A DNA stretch of 64,000 nt from Hyperoplus lanceolatus (GCA_026929865.2 CM049417.1:16957501-17021500); one strand, 5' to 3'. Shown: positions 1 through 32,984, counted from the first letter of the stretch. Numbers and translations are program-made. The notes: generated by a model from the letters alone, not told the origin.

Positions 1-1001
1 CTCAGCACTAATGTCCATGGTGCCCCAGCTGTAATTTCAGATGTTTTATGTGAGTGAGATGAAATCTGTATCCGGTGATGAAAGCAGACATAGAGAGGGA
101 CACGGAGAAGCTAAGTCTTAATAGTTCGATCACATTAAGCTTAGAACTAACAGTTTGATATTTTGACAGCAAGTTAACAATCTCATCCCTGCAATTACAG
201 ACATGAGGGCCTGGTTTCATTGGCTCCAGTGCATTTCATAGGATCAAGGATTTTATGAAAGGGTTCAGTTACGCTGCATGTCTTTTATGAATTGAAATGT
301 ATGGAGCTTCATTTTCTGGTAATGAAATGTCTTTAGATTTAGAAAATACAGACATGTAGCTGCTGAGTCCCATTATAAATCTGAAAACGTTTGAAAAAAT
401 TATTCAAACCTACTAGTACTAAGGGTTGGCCTATATCAATAAATAAAAATGTGTATGGTTTGGAAAGGACGTCAGTTTGAGCCATACTATCCTATTTCCT
501 TTCTCTTTGATATGCACAGTATAGCAACTGATTTTTCAGTTTCAGCACCATGGACAGCACATATTGTAGTAGCTTGTTGAATTTCTGCTGCCCTCCAGTG
601 GCTGAGAATTGTAATGACAAGAGATATAAGAAAGATTAATTTAGACAGTTTTTCGGCAAAAAGCAAGAACAAGTCATTTTGACTAATCAAAAGCAAATGC
701 ATGTTCTTTTTTTCCCCTGCAAAAATCTATTTTAAAATGCTTTTATTATTACTATGCAGTACTACAATACCAGAAGTGATGTTGGGGCAGGTAACATTTG
801 GCCCATTTTAAAACAAAACCCAAGGAGGATGAGCAATTTCATGTATGATATAAATTGTGATGATTGGGACATACATTGGGGGAAAAAATAGCTAGAAAAT
901 AACATATACATTTCAATAAACACTTTTTTAGCTTTGCATCACATATTCGATCACTACACACTACATCACTGTCATTATGCCATTTGAACAATACACAGCA
1001 A

Positions 1002-1003
<2 letters not shown>
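1..1003. other. Intron of the urea transporter, no exon confirmed
   Basis: Lies downstream of the last exon seen in the minus-strand urea transporter. AT-rich, with no convincing coding segment. The expected next exon (WPFC / PEEN region) is not present. Confidence 0.5.
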
Positions 1004-1086
<83 letters not shown>

Positions 1087-1096
1087 TGTGTGTGTG
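1004..1096. repeat. (TG)n microsatellite
   Basis: Near-perfect TG run ending in TGGGTG. It abuts the donor site of the urea transporter exon at 1109-1243. Confidence 0.97.
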
Positions 1097-1108
1097 ATGG
1101 TGTGTTAC

Positions 1109-18946
<17,838 letters not shown>

Positions 18947-19999
18947 CTAGAAATGTGATAAATATGTTTACGGCGATGTGGGACAAACCCCACCGGAGTT
19001 CCACTTCACTTTGTTGCTTCTTTCTCGCCTTCCTTCTCAGTCATCCCTACTTCCCCTCGTTCTCTTCCTCTCCCTCTTTCCTCTCCCACAGGGTTTAAGA
19101 CTTTAAGATAAACTTAAGTACCGGGTAACGTATTCACTCGCCTTTCCACAGGGCCGTGCCAGAGGAGAACAAAGTCCAGAACCATCCGAGCTGGTCAAGG
19201 AGAGGAGGGTTGGTCCATCTCTTGCTCCAGCTGTATTTTCCCATTTCACAATAACCCTGTTCCTCTGCCCACTGTGACATCCCGTCACCTATTGTTTGTC
19301 CATTTGAGCTACTCATCCACTTTTTTATTGCAGCGTGCCCATGAATGTTTGCCTTTCCTTTATTTGAGAAGCCATTAGTGGGTGTTATGTTTTCTCAAGT
19401 TTTTTTCCCGAAAGGTGTAATATATAACCCAGTTATCTCTGTGGCTCTGCCCCCTTTGACAACACTGAACCCGCAGAAGGAGGAGACTTTTGTTCACACT
19501 GGAATCTATTATCATTTTTGAGAGGTACTTATTTTGCATTTTCGACTTTCTGTTTACATCACTTTGAACAAGCTTCTCACACTGCCTCTGCATTGAAAGG
19601 ATTTTTGGTCTCTTCTAGTTTTCTTCCACTTCAAGAACAGGGGAGAGCACATGCCAGTATAGGTGTAAGTGTACAAAACCTGCAGCTCTACCCCTTGCTG
19701 GGGTTTTGAAGTGACACTTTAACTCTCAGAAGATGAAGGAAAATCGCTCTGAATTCACTTCGAGCAATGCAAAGAAATAAACATTTAAAAAAAAAAGTGA
19801 CTAACAAAAAGTTTGTGCATGTATTTATGTACATGCATGTGTGTATGTTTGCCCATTAGCAGGCTCAAAGTGCAGCAAGTGAAGACAATAGCAGCATGCC
19901 AGATACCATCACATGGAGAATCTTTCACTCCACTGGAGTCGGTTCAGCAGGGATTCAAGAGCCTTGTTTTTGCAGGTGGAAATTGCCATTCAAGGACCC

Positions 20000-20002
<3 letters not shown>

Positions 20003-20053
<51 letters not shown>
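20003..20053. repeat. (CT)n microsatellite
   Basis: Perfect CT run. Confidence 0.96.
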
Positions 20054-20058
<5 letters not shown>

Positions 20059-22260
20059 CTCTCTGTATCTATCTATCTTCCTTCCTGTCTCCCTCGCTCC
20101 ATCCATTTTTTATTTGCTTCAACAAATATGTCCACCTCCCTCTGTCTGTCTTTGCTCCCTGACTCGTTCCATCAATCACAGACAGTGAAGCCAGGACAGT
20201 GAGCTGCAGACCAGACACACCACACCAGAGTGGGCTTTAATAAGAGGGAGAGATGCAGGTAAAACAAACCGTTGGTAGGTTACACTTTGACCACACATGC
20301 ACACCTCATTAGGGCTACACACCCTACTGTGGCTTTAGTCAGTATTAGTATTCATGTTTGGTGTTCTAGACTGAAGGTCACTGAGTGCATAAATACAGCC
20401 CACTCAGAGGGTACAGTCACACAGATAAGTAAACGGTATTGTATGTGTTTGTATGCGCTAATGTCTTACCAGTGAACATTGACCCCAGTGACTTGACAAA
20501 AAATCTAATTTTTCACCCCAAGTCACTTTTGCAGTCTTATCTTCACTCGCACACGGGCAAGAGAATTCACATCATCATTTTCCACACACATATTCTGTAT
20601 CAGCATTTTCCATTTTATCATTGAAATGGTGAAATGTGGTACTGAGTAATACCAGAGCATTTATAACTTACGTTTAAGCTAGTTTACAATGGAAAGGGCT
20701 GTGTACAGATATAACATTAACATAAAATGACAGCCCATGAAATTCCCCTTGACCTTGTAATAATTTGCTATCTTATGAGTCTTAAGGATCTCCACTAAAA
20801 TTCATTTTAAAGCTCTGTGGGGTTTGAAGCATATTTGCTGACACAGCATGAGTTTGATTGGCCCACAGGTAGGCCCGCTGCTTGTTAAAGTGCTGAGCAG
20901 CCAGCGCCAGGCTTAATATGTATTTTACTGAAGCGAGTGGGTGGGTGGATGAATACCAGAGTAGTGCAAAGGGCACGTTAAAAAAAAATTCAATCATTGC
21001 GAAGCCGGCACATGGGAGCCAGACAAAGGCACTGTTCACTAAATCAGTGCATTCATGCAGTCTGACATCTCTTTGTAGGCAAATGTGAACAGTGGGAGAA
21101 TGCAATGCATGTCAACTGGCTCCAAATATAGCAGTCTAGTAAAGCATCAGTGTCATATCAAAATCCAAAACAGAAGTACCAGTTATTGCCTTGAACTTCA
21201 AAGGGAAACATGGTAGTAGACTAGTGTTAATTGTTAAGTAAACAAGTTTTAAATTACAAAAACAGGACATCAATCCAAATTTATGTGAGCATTTGGATTA
21301 GTTTAGTGAGACTCCCCAAAGCCACTCACTCAGATCTCTTATTAGCGAAGTGGCTGAAAGAATCCAATCTCCAAAGCAAATGAAGCATGAGGCCCTGAAA
21401 GCATCGCAAACGAGGTGCTGAAATCACAGCCCATCTGGACTTCATGATGCAATTTTTAACACTGTTCATCAAAGAGCTTATTGGTTTCACTATGATTCCC
21501 CAGAAGTCAACCGCTAAATGCTTGCTCGTCTCATAATAAACTTTGAAGTTGAATACTGCAATACATTTGAGAGCACACAAAACACAATGACGGTACACTG
21601 ACAACACTGGATTAGTCTTTTAGTGTGTCTCTCCAACTCTCTCTCTCTCTCTCCCTTCCTGTGGTGAGATACAGGGTGGGAGCACGAAGGCTGTGTGACG
21701 CCCACTCTCACACTGACTTCAATTTATTTTTGCCCCTTTAGGTCGACACTATCCTAAGATAATTTAATCAAAGTTTCCCGCAGCACATCAGTCAAGGTGA
21801 GCTGCCAAACAACACCCTGCCCTGACTGTAAAAATACTGAACAAATCTGAATTGCCTGAACTGGCTGCGAAGGTAATAGTTTGAGTTTTCAACAAATCTG
21901 GAACCTTACTTAACTTAACTGTACCGTTTACCCTAAAGTATTGACATGAAATAGCACATGGAATACTTCAAAGACTCCTCCTGGTTGAGTTGAGTTTCAC
22001 TGAAATGGCTCATTATCCTACCAGTCTCTCACCGCACTGCAGATTGGTCGTCCTCTGCCACCTTGACAGTTCAATTTCTTGCCCGGAATTGCTCACTGAA
22101 CGACCCCTTGGCCTGCTGGGAACAGACCAAAACCTGCACCATGTTCAAAAAGGTTAATTTGATCATAGTTATTTATTTATTTTTTGTTGTCATTGTTCTC
22201 AAATATTAAAAACCCCCTTACATTCCTAAATCTGGGAAAAATGTCACACACATTCACACA

Positions 22261-22346
<86 letters not shown>
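22261..22346. repeat. (CA)n microsatellite
   Basis: CA run with a CG step at its left edge. Confidence 0.97.
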
Positions 22347-22349
<3 letters not shown>

Positions 22350-25099
22350 CCACACACACACACACATTCTTCATTCTTCCCTATGCCCGCACCCTGAACT
22401 TTTACCTCTACTTTAACATTCATTCTTGCATCTAAAAGTGAGCTGTCAGCAAAAATTTGCACCTCAAGCAAAGAGAGTGTGCAGATCTTTTTCATTATTT
22501 ATGTGAAGACATTTTGCCTGTAACATTCTGGCATTGCAATAAGCTATCATTCTTTTACTCCCTAATAGGCAGACAGAAGTGGAGGTGGTGGGTAGGAGAG
22601 GGGGGGGTGTGGGTGAATGACTGATGGAAGGATTCTTCATACTGCTCCAGTGGAGAGGCCTGCGGATGATGAGTGCAGCTCCATTCTCCTTCATGGCCTG
22701 CTCACCACTCCCGCAAATCACTTCAATCAGTTTGGCCCTTGTTGCGACCTGCAAAACTTTATCTTCGGAAATTTATTTCAAATATACTAGTGTATGTGTA
22801 CTTTTTGTTTCAATACCTCAACTGGTTAGATATGGCCGATAGCTGCAGACAAGAGGGCTAAACTTACAATACTGTCAATATGGACATTTGGAGCAATGCT
22901 AAATGCTAGGATGTTGTTAAATCACTCACCTTTGTGAGGTTTGTGAAGTGTGGTATTTCCTAAAATTGCATTATGATATGCAACAGCCAAGACAGAAAAT
23001 GCAGGGGTGTTACATTAATGAAAGGTCTCTTTTGTGTCATAATATGTGCTTGTCTGTCGCAGTAGCCCAAACCACAGCCAGAGTAAATATAGTCTGGCCA
23101 GCTATAAGGAGGCGTTTAGATATAGCACTGTGTTACTCTGTATTCTCCCTTTCTATGTGGTTTCTTATTTAGCTGTGCAGACAAGACGATCACTTCAGCT
23201 CTCTATCAGGCTGTGACACCCCACCTGTGTGTTGCGAATATGACTGCATATATTAGCAAAGTGTTTTTCATAGGCATGCACCTGTTTAACTAGTGTCATA
23301 TGAGGACTGATGGAATTCCACACTCAAACCATTTGTATTTGGGTCGAAATGAGATCTATATAGCTCTCTATAAGTAAGTCAAGTTTGTACTAGTTTGACA
23401 TGTAGGCCTAACCCATGGTGCAATTTATCAAGTGTATCTGAATTTCATTTAATTTCAACCAACCGCTCTCAAGCTCTATAATTAACACATTAAATATCTC
23501 ATTTGTTAAATCTAATCAATAAAATACTCATTTGTTAACTTTAGTGATGCTAGCGGGTGAATTTTGTTACTTTCAGACAGCGACCAATATTATTATGTTA
23601 AGTTATGCTAACAGACTGCTGACTGTAGCTATTTAGCTATACACATGACAGGGGAATCATATTTCAAAAATTGATAAAACTATTTCCAATTACTTCTCAA
23701 GAATTGTCACCATCCTTTCATCTCGTTTCCTTAGAAACATTATGTACTCTTTGCGTTTGCTCTTTTTTCTGTTTCTGTGTATTGAAAAAAATCAATTCTA
23801 AATAGTTTTTTCATCAGCTAGTAACCACTTTAGCCTTGTTTATATAGTGCAGAAATTGCCTTAGAATTAACAAAAACTGTGGCTTTATACATATAAAAAT
23901 AATTGACCCAAACAGAAATAATACACCACTCTGTTTGATTTTATCTAGTGCTGAAATGGAGTTCCTGCAGCAAAGCAGACATCAACGCATCAGGCTCCAT
24001 TTAGCGGCCTAGGAATACAATCAAAGCAGCTAAGTTGAACCAGACGAGAACATCTACAAGATCATTCCCACTAAAATGCCCTTGAGTTAACACTTAACCC
24101 GTTGCCCTGTAGAGAGCTATTTGTTCCTTCTAGCTTTGAGCTGTCAATGTCAGTATTCAAACATACACGTAAACTCAAGTAAATGAAAGTAATATGTACT
24201 GAAACTCAAATTGCTCTGCTCCAGTTCATAAGGGATTTACCTGCTTTGACATTTCAGAGTCAGCATGGTGTCCTAAAGGGGTCTTGCCACATTCCCTCAC
24301 ATGGGAATCCCAGAGTGGATTCACTTTCCATTTCTCTGAACAAGTCCTTGAACACGACACCAATCAAAGGTAGCCTGACCTGCGGCGTGAAACTCATAAA
24401 TATCTAATGCTCTGTTGAAATTGAGCAAACAGCTCAATTTGCTGGTGTAGCAGCTCAGAGACTTTAAACCTGTTACTTTGGCTTACCACTTCACTTCTTT
24501 ATATTTTTCCTTATTTTAGTTTCACTCCCAGTTGAAAATTGGTATTTGATAGCAGTGTCAGGTCCATCACCTGTGCAACGTTATTCATTGTATCCTTGTG
24601 CAGCAGGTCATCCCTTCCACTTCTCTCTCTCTCTATTGAACAACAGAGTAAATGGACTTGTTCTTTGATTCATGAGTTTGTCCTTCAAATAACTCAATAA
24701 AAAGTATGTGCCGCAGTATTTGAGCCGTTAGGAATTTAAACTTTACTCTAGTCTGAACTGTTTATGCTCCATTAAAAATATGAAGCCCTTTTCCTGTGGC
24801 CTTTCAAGGCTCAATGCCTCAATATGAAGTCCTCGATCCTAAAATAGTCTTTTGTTGAGTGTACGTCAGTGGTTTGATCTCAGGCTGTGAAAACAGCAGT
24901 TTTTCTGCGAAAGCTTGACAGGTATCCTGGGATGCTTTCCCCCCCAGAAGACTCTGTGTTTGATCAGCGTTTTATCTTCCGTCCTCCGAGCTGCTGCTGA
25001 AAAAGCTAAACGTGATTGAATAAATATTCTGAAGCCTGGCTGGAGAGAAGACTCTTTTTGACTTTGACCTTTTTTATTTTTTTTGTATTTTCAACATGT

Positions 25100-25629
25100 T
25101 TAAAGAGGACCTATGATACTTTTCGACTTTTATGACCTATAAACGTTGTTATAATGATTTATAGTCATGTTTAACCATACTAGCGTATCAAATAATTGCG
25201 TACATGCATTTAGACGTATTCCCTGCTGACCGTCTGGGGTGGCTGTGCAGAGCACTAAACACTAGGGCAGCCGGTCGAAAATTCACTTGTTCAAATTTCC
25301 GGGTATCGTGTCGTCACGTTCTCGGATGTTTCCATGTATGGTAATGCAAGCTCCGGCCATGCCCCCACCTTCCTCTCAGAAATCTCCCGCGCGCTGCTGG
25401 AAATGTTCTGGAAGGAAGGTAACCAATCACAACGGAGTGGGGTTTGCAGGAGGGGGGGGGGGAGGGGCGGAGAAGCTCAAAGCAGTGTGTGGAGCAGACT
25501 GCTGTGCTCTCCAGGGTGAGAGGAAGAGTGTCCCGAAAATCTACATGGTTTTTTGTGATGTGATTCGTGTCAGGTTGCTCTATAGCAGTTTTTAACAATA
25601 AATTAAGACCAGAAATAGGAGATCTTTAA
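25100..25629 (-). mobile_element. TTAA-bounded MITE, family A copy 2 (inverted)
   Basis: A 530-bp element starting TTAAAGAGGACCTATGATAC; the reversed right end is TTAAAGATCTCCTATT. It is the reverse complement of 7904-8468 over most of its length, with indels. The two copies form an inverted pair about 16.6 kb apart. Confidence 0.85.
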
Positions 25630-27128
25630 GGGATCCAAGAAGGAGAAAGCAGCAAAACGGTTTCCCTCCTACTATCTCTAAACCCATTTTAGAAGTCAAT
25701 AATAGAAAAGTAACTGGGGGAATTTGGAGACAGTTTTATTACTGCAGTTTATTGCCTAAGGAAGACAGGATAACGAACAGCTGCCACACTCAGGATTTAC
25801 ACTCAAAGTCTTTTCTCTTGTAAAACTGAGAAATACTGGTTTAAAACACTTGCTCTGAAGCACACATCTCACTCTGTGTCAAGAGAAAAGATTCCAGTAA
25901 TAAGATGGTTTTGAAAATGTGCGTCTGGTTCCCTTCCAACGCTGAAGAGCAAAAATCAGCACACAACTGCTTTCCTGGGCTTTTGTACGGAAGCCATGCA
26001 GAGCAAAATTTAACAGCTATTTACACTTTTAACTTTAACATTTAACCTTTACTTTTTGGTAAGTCAAACCTCCAATTTAATGAGAACCAATACCAATTCC
26101 TATTGCCCATCCCTGCCCGAAAAAAAGAAAGACGGAATACACTCTGTCTTTTCCTCTCCGTAACCAATCTGAGATTACACATTTGATTAACCCCATCTTG
26201 TGCTTCAGTATCTACCCACGTATCCTCATTACACTGCAAATATCTCAATTACAGAAGTGACAGGCTCCCGGGTCGGCATACATACAATTTTCTCGTGACC
26301 TGGTTTCCCGCCCTGGGCTGTTAAATGCTTATCTCTAGATGGATTTTTAACGGCCTGACCGCATCACAACCTATAGCTCGACTCTAGATGTCCACAACAT
26401 TTTCTTCTGAGCACCATAAGGAGACGTTTTAATCTTGCAGTGGCCCAACCTTTGGCTCCCTCGTACAGGGGCGTGATTGAGACGAGTGTCAAAGCCCGGT
26501 CGATAGCCTTCCCTTCTTACCCTGCAATTAACTAGCAGCATCAGATGAAGACAGGAGATCATTACAGAGGCCAGGCCCTAACGATCGTGTGAGTGTTTGA
26601 CCGTCTGCCGCATGTGTTTGTGCGTCTGCTCCTCTGACGGTAACTGCCCCATCGACGTAGAAAATCATCAGACCCCCACGCCAGAATCACGCAGGCACTC
26701 AAGGATGTAACGATAAATCTAGCGATAAGAATAATCACAAACACACGCTTTAGGTAACTATTTGGCTAGATATTTAGACATGGCAGAGCAGTCAATAAAG
26801 AGACCACCCACAAATTCATATTACAAACTTATTTTGAGGTTGACCCTTGGACCCTGTAGAATTAATTTGTGATTTTATGGTTATAACACCTCTGGGATCG
26901 GTTCCGTCAGCCATGTGTTCGTGCCTCCTTCCTTCATCTCCAGTCGGATCATGTCTTCACCTTCAATGTCATTTGTTCTCCACACAAAACCAGGATTGAC
27001 CCTCCTCCACTAAGCCCACAACAGCTGCCTGTCTCTGGGGGTTCCTGGCTCAGACTTACCCCCTCAAATCCAGGTTGCCTCTAATAAATCTGGAGAACAA
27101 GAAGTGGAGGAGGATGGATTAATGGTGT

Positions 27129-27132
27129 CAGT

Positions 27133-27217
<85 letters not shown>
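27129..27217. repeat. (GA)n microsatellite
   Basis: GA run with two AA interruptions. Confidence 0.96.
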
Positions 27218-27219
<2 letters not shown>

Positions 27220-28025
27220 ACTGGAACCTCAAAAGAACTGCTCTGAATAGGCCTAGCTGATTGACTTTACAGAGAATCTGTTGTAAATGTCTCTGTGCTT
27301 CAGCTGCTTTGTTTGAAAGGGCCAACAACCGTGTTCACTTTGATTTGGAATGTGAATGATGTTACAGCACAAACAGCCCCTTACAAGCATCCAGTCTTAC
27401 ACCAACTGCAGCAGTGCACTTCAGTTGTACAAGTGAACTCCAAAGAGCCTTTTATAACTCTGATCTGATTTGACCTCCACAATGTCATCAGAGTGATGGC
27501 TGTGACTGTGCAAAAAAGAAGGTAAAAGAACAATTCTGTAAAGGCAAAAAGATAATGTGCCCCTTTTAAAGTGTGCCAAAATGATTTACTGTTATATTGA
27601 TACAAAAAAAATGAACCTTGACTCAACTTTTGAAAATTGAGGTAAAGCAGCGCTGTTTTTAGCTGCGTTAGTGAAACGATCATTTGTAAATAAAAGTGAC
27701 CATTTATAGAATCAGTGATCAAAATCAATGAAGGCTTTCCGGTGATAGGCTTTAATTGCAGACTTGAATGGCAGGAATGATTCAATGAACAACTCAACAT
27801 CTCCAATTCACTTCATGACCGTCTTACCTGCATCACAGTCAGTGGGGAAAGTATTTCTCCTGTATATACCAAAGTGACACACAGACGATTTATACACAAT
27901 TCTAAAGTAAACAGTGGAAGATATCCACAAACACACATATGCTCTTGTGATGAGTGTTAGGGAGTCAGCAAGAAGGTTAAGATGATATGTACTCTGCGCT
28001 TACCCTTGAACATGTACAGAATATA

Positions 28026-28127
<102 letters not shown>

Positions 28128-28218
28128 TGTGATTATACATGATTGTTGTATAGCGATAATATACCCTGTATGCCTACTCTCCTTAAGGTCATGTTTGACA
28201 ACAGAGATTGTGTATGTG

Positions 28219-28259
<41 letters not shown>

Positions 28260-28976
28260 CGTGTGTGTCCATGTTGTCAAATGTCATTCAGTGAATTGTC
28301 CTGGTATGTGGCTTATGGTGGTGTGGCATCTAACTTCAGTCTTGCCAATACTTCCCCTCAGTTATTCTTTTATTCACTTATTTTCCGTGAATGTACAGGA
28401 GTATCATACTGTATATTGTTGTATATGACAGTACTTATGATATTATATATAAATATATATGTGGGGCTGTGTAAATCAAACAGAGGGTCAGATGGAAAAA
28501 TGTGATGAAAAGACTGACCAGGAAAAGAGGGAGGAGAAGTGAGCGTCAATCGATCGAGGATATACGAACTCTGGTTTACAAACATCGTATGATTAAATGT
28601 GGTTGGAAAAGAAGAGAGGAGGGTCAGAGATCAAGGGAGAGAGAACGATAGAGAGAGAGAGACAGAGAGAGAGAGCAAGAGAGATAGAGAAAGAGAGAGA
28701 GGCGGGCCACAGGGAATGTGGTGAGCAGGGCAGAGAGATCAGGGGTAGATGGCTGGTAACAAGAGCTGCATCTGAAAGATGATGCATCGAGCTGCAAGAG
28801 AGGATGTTCTGAGAATTGGCATGAGAGGGAGACCAATAGGGATCTGGAGATGGAGGAGAAACTGGGGAGAGAGAACAATACTCAATCAATGCTTATTTTA
28901 CCATTCTTACTGTTGACATTATTTCATTATTTACAGTCATATGTCTTATCATTTGTAATGTGTGCCTATACATGTA

Positions 28977-30092
28977 GGGGAAGGTGGGGTGATTTGTGCG
29001 TTTTGGAAGTTGCAAAACCCCTTGTTTCTAGAAAACCGTGGAAGAAATTGGAAATGTGACCACATATTTAAGAAGAGCCATCCATTTGACTCATCCTGTA
29101 AAGAAGGGAGACACAAGGAATAAGATATAAGCACATTTAAGCTCAAAAAACTGTGTTTTGCCTTTCAAAGTAAAATTTCCATGATCAAGGTTTTTTGATT
29201 ATTGTGTCTGAACAATTATAGACACGTTTGAAAACATTTGACACATGTTTTAGTGCTTTGGTATGCTACACTTTGAGTCTATATAGTTAGCACAATGTCA
29301 ACCCTAAATTGCTGCATCATGCCTATTATCCAAAATTCTGGGGATGGGGTGATTTGTGCGCAAGGGCCTGGGTGAGTTATAAGTAAGTAAGTAAAATGTA
29401 TTTATAAAAGCACATTTATGACAGTTTGCACTGTCCAAAGTGCTGTACATAGTGCATTCAGTAGGTAAACAATGAAGGTACAATAACAATAACCAAAATA
29501 AAAGACGTAAAGCCCATACATCCACATAAACACAGATAGTAGTGCAGAGGTAAGTAAGTAGTGCAGAGGTTAATGGGGAGGAAACACCAGGGTGTACACA
29601 TGGGTTTTGAGCCTTGATTTAAAGGCAGAAATGTAGGGGGAATCACATTTGTCAGGTGGCAGTTGGTTCCACAAGCACGGAGCAACTAGTGCAAAGTACA
29701 TTTCTGAGAGTTGTGCCAGTGGCATGGCTGTATACGCTGGTCACCAAAAGAAAGTGATTGTCTACAGTAGCTCAGAAGAGAGTGACATCTCAATTCCACT
29801 TAACGACACCACTGATGAGAGTTCAGATGGCCAGAAAGATGATGATGGTGACTTTGTCATTGTGACACAATGGCACAAATCACCCCACTACGTGGGGTGA
29901 TTTGTGCACAAGACAACTTTTTTCCGAAAGCTATATTTCTTAAACAGTTTATTCCAGATCCAAAGTTTTTATTGCCAGGGATGCACAACATCCTGAAATA
30001 TATGTACATATTTGAGTTGGAGACATAACTGTCAAGGCCTCACTTTAAAATCACTTTGAGTAAAAAGTTGCACAAATCACCCCACCTTCCCC
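28977..30092 (+). mobile_element. Non-autonomous pogo/Tigger-like DNA element
   Basis: Terminal inverted repeats GGGGAAGGTGGGGTGATTTG at the left and its complement at the right end, each flanked by TA, the target duplication of the Tc1/mariner/pogo group. The core GGGGTGATTTGTGC occurs five times: at both ends, near 29344, and as a perfect 16-bp hairpin at 29873-29907. A short plus-strand coding remnant near 29740-29900 (SSSEESDISIPLND, GDFVIV, KSPHYVG) resembles the acidic C-terminus of fish Tigger-type transposases. A retroposon-like fragment seems nested at about 29375-29720. Confidence 0.75.
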
Positions 30093-31826
30093 TATATGTG
30101 GATCGAGGTGGGGGGGCGGGGGAGGGGGGTTGTTCTGATTGTTGTCATTTGTTATTATTTGTAATCTATGTAATGCTTTGGCAACACTGTTTTTTACAAT
30201 AGGCATGGCCAATAAAAGCTTTCTGAATTGTATTGAATATAGAGATAGATAGACCCTCAACCCAACCCTCTGCGTTTGGATTAGGTTGCTCGTTTTGATC
30301 TCCCTCTGCCTTCCTTTTCTCAGACCATTAGCCGTATACCTTCCATCTGTCCCTGCTAGCAGCTGTGGAAGTACACGGCCATAAAAATGACGACCCCGAC
30401 TGTCAGAGCGGAGATTCAATCTGTGAAACCAATACAGCTTCCTGTTATTTCTTGGAGATAAACCTCCAGATCAACTGATTCTAAAGACTGCAACTACTGC
30501 AGACGACGGCTGGGTAAATTCACATATATTGTATCTCCAGGAACACATTGAGATACTCAGCCATGGTTTGGATTTGCAACTATGCATCCAATGGCCACCT
30601 AATCAAACTAAGGGAGAGCCAACCAGAACCAGTGGATGGATGTCAGTTTTAGGGTAGGATTCTATATTTATTGCTCTTTACGTAATACAATGCTATCTTA
30701 ATCAAGGTGTTTATCAAGGTGAGCTATATAGGCAAATTATAATTCTAGTTATATTTTAGTCTAATGAACTACACTAGTCAATAATGCAGCATGAGGGTAA
30801 ATGTGATTCTGGGGCCTATCGGAAAACCTTGTGCTATGCAGTGCAGTATGAAGGATTTGTATTAGAGTAGTTATTATTTTAGTATTGTATATAAAGTGAG
30901 AATAAATCAAATAATAATATGGAAGTACTGTGAAAGGCTGCAATGCTCGTGTTCTTCCCTTCCTCTAAAATATGTGAACCTAGGAAAGTGCCTTGAGCTG
31001 CCTTGAGATGTTGAGTTTGACTCACATAATGGATTGTTCTCCATCATGGAATCTAGAATCGTTCACAGACCACAAACTTTCATTAGCAGTTGGTTTACAA
31101 CATTTGTCACTCTCAAACAAGTGTTATTAATCTAGGGAAACATACTGCACATTGAACACACTGGTGCATGTGACTGCCCACTGATGTGAATGTGTTCTCC
31201 GTCAGCCTGGAGCTGGGATTGATACTGTGGGGGGGAGAACTTGCCAGTGTATAAAATCAGTATCAGTAAATATAAGACAGAAATCTAACCAGGCTTTGAC
31301 TATAGTCAATTCATCAAATGTGTTTACTATGTAAAGGCCTTTGTTTTTTTCCCCATTTGAGCTTCCGTTTTGTGATCAGATTAAGATGGTAAATGTTCAC
31401 TTCTTCCTGCTGTATTGTGTGTGTCTCTAGAGGTGGGGTGCCTGCAGGCAGACACCAGCAGAGAAATGAAGTGAAACCCAGGAGATCGCTCTAATGTGTT
31501 GTTTAATCCCCCGCCCAATCCCTGCTGTTTCCTCCTACTTATGTTTTTATTGTTATGTTTAGTTCATAGTGACTCCCACCATTCCTACCTGTATTTTAAT
31601 GGTATATAAACTGTCTATTTTATCTTAAAGCTCAACACTAATGCTATGGGTCTGTGTTGTTCCGTAAAAACACCCAAGACAGAGCTGCAGAACTGGGAGG
31701 CCAAAAACGTATCAGTGCATTCATGCCAGCCTTGTCCCTTTCATGCCCATTATCTCATGCTGCCTCCTTTCCTTTCTCCTGCTGCCCACTCCTCGCCATC
31801 CCGACAGAGCGAGACCGCTGCAGTCA

Positions 31827-31973
<147 letters not shown>

Positions 31974-32910
31974 TCCATTTGTTATGCTCTCTCTCAGTCT
32001 CTCGTGCTCTCTCCGCCCCTACCTACTTTAGAGCCACTACAGCGCTCTGTTGCCATGACAGCAAACCTGTTTTTTAACACGAGCACCAGACCCCAGGTAG
32101 TTATAGCTTTATATAGAATCGGTCTCGTAACCAACAGGTCGTATTGTCTTTTTTGGTTGCAGTCTGTCTCAAGGATAGGCACCAGTGGCCTCCATGCCGT
32201 TGCTATGGCAACATATGTGGATACTTTCAGTGGGTGGACGATAGGAGGGTGCCACTCATTAACAACTTCAATTGATTTGGTTGTATTTTATTTTTCATAC
32301 TAAGAGAGGGAGACAAATCCTTTCATTTTAAACTTTGAAAGCACATAAAACCGGTTGATGGAAACCCAGCAGGTGAGTGGAGGGTGGCAATCAGTTGCCT
32401 GTTCCTTTGATTCTCATGTACCGCCCATAGCAATTATCTCAGATATTCATGGTCCCCCCCAATGGATGCCATGGAGTTTAGTCACACCCCTGGCCTGGTG
32501 ACACTTTTAGGTTGCCCTTTGTTTTAACGCCAAAAGGCAAACATCTATTTTTGTTTCTCTCCATCAGAGTTTTGATCACAATCTGTTGATTCTCATTTCA
32601 ACCACAAAAGTGACTGATTAGTCCCACTCTGGTGCTAATAATCAGAGAGACTGTCTGCTTTACTGTATATTCAAATGAAGCAGTTCAATTAAGGGTCATC
32701 AAATTGACTAATTCAACAAGGCAAAAAACAAAAAAAATGTGTAATAAACTTATTCTGTTTCTTTTGTCACGTGCTCAGCTACTGTAACTCACATGCGATG
32801 TTTGCTCTCATTAACCAATGCAGTTTTCCCTCTAATGGCTTCAACCCCTAACTGGTCTCACAATATGACTAATAGGCAGCCTTCAGTCCCCATTAAAAGA
32901 AGGCCATTAG

Positions 32911-32924
32911 TGTGTGTATGTGTG

Positions 32925-32969
<45 letters not shown>

Positions 32970-32984
32970 CTGTGTGTGTGTGTG
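32911..32984. repeat. Interrupted (TG)n microsatellite
   Basis: TG run with TT and TC interruptions. Confidence 0.94.

Noticed and set aside
1..28. Possible next urea transporter exon at the left edge (minus strand, acceptor-like aattacag, frame matches phase 1)
   Set aside because: The readable residues do not resemble the SLC14 segment expected there and the acceptor lacks a pyrimidine tract; the exon would also be cut by the window edge.
26371..26562. tRNA-like or small RNA gene in the GC-richer stretch around 26.4-26.7 kb
   Set aside because: No cloverleaf with A and B box spacing could be made out.
27381..27806. 141-codon minus-strand ORF
   Set aside because: No recognisable motif, AT-rich composition like its surroundings, no start or splice context.
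29649..29900. 83-codon plus-strand ORF as a host gene
   Set aside because: It lies inside a DNA transposon and its C-terminal half resembles a transposase tail.
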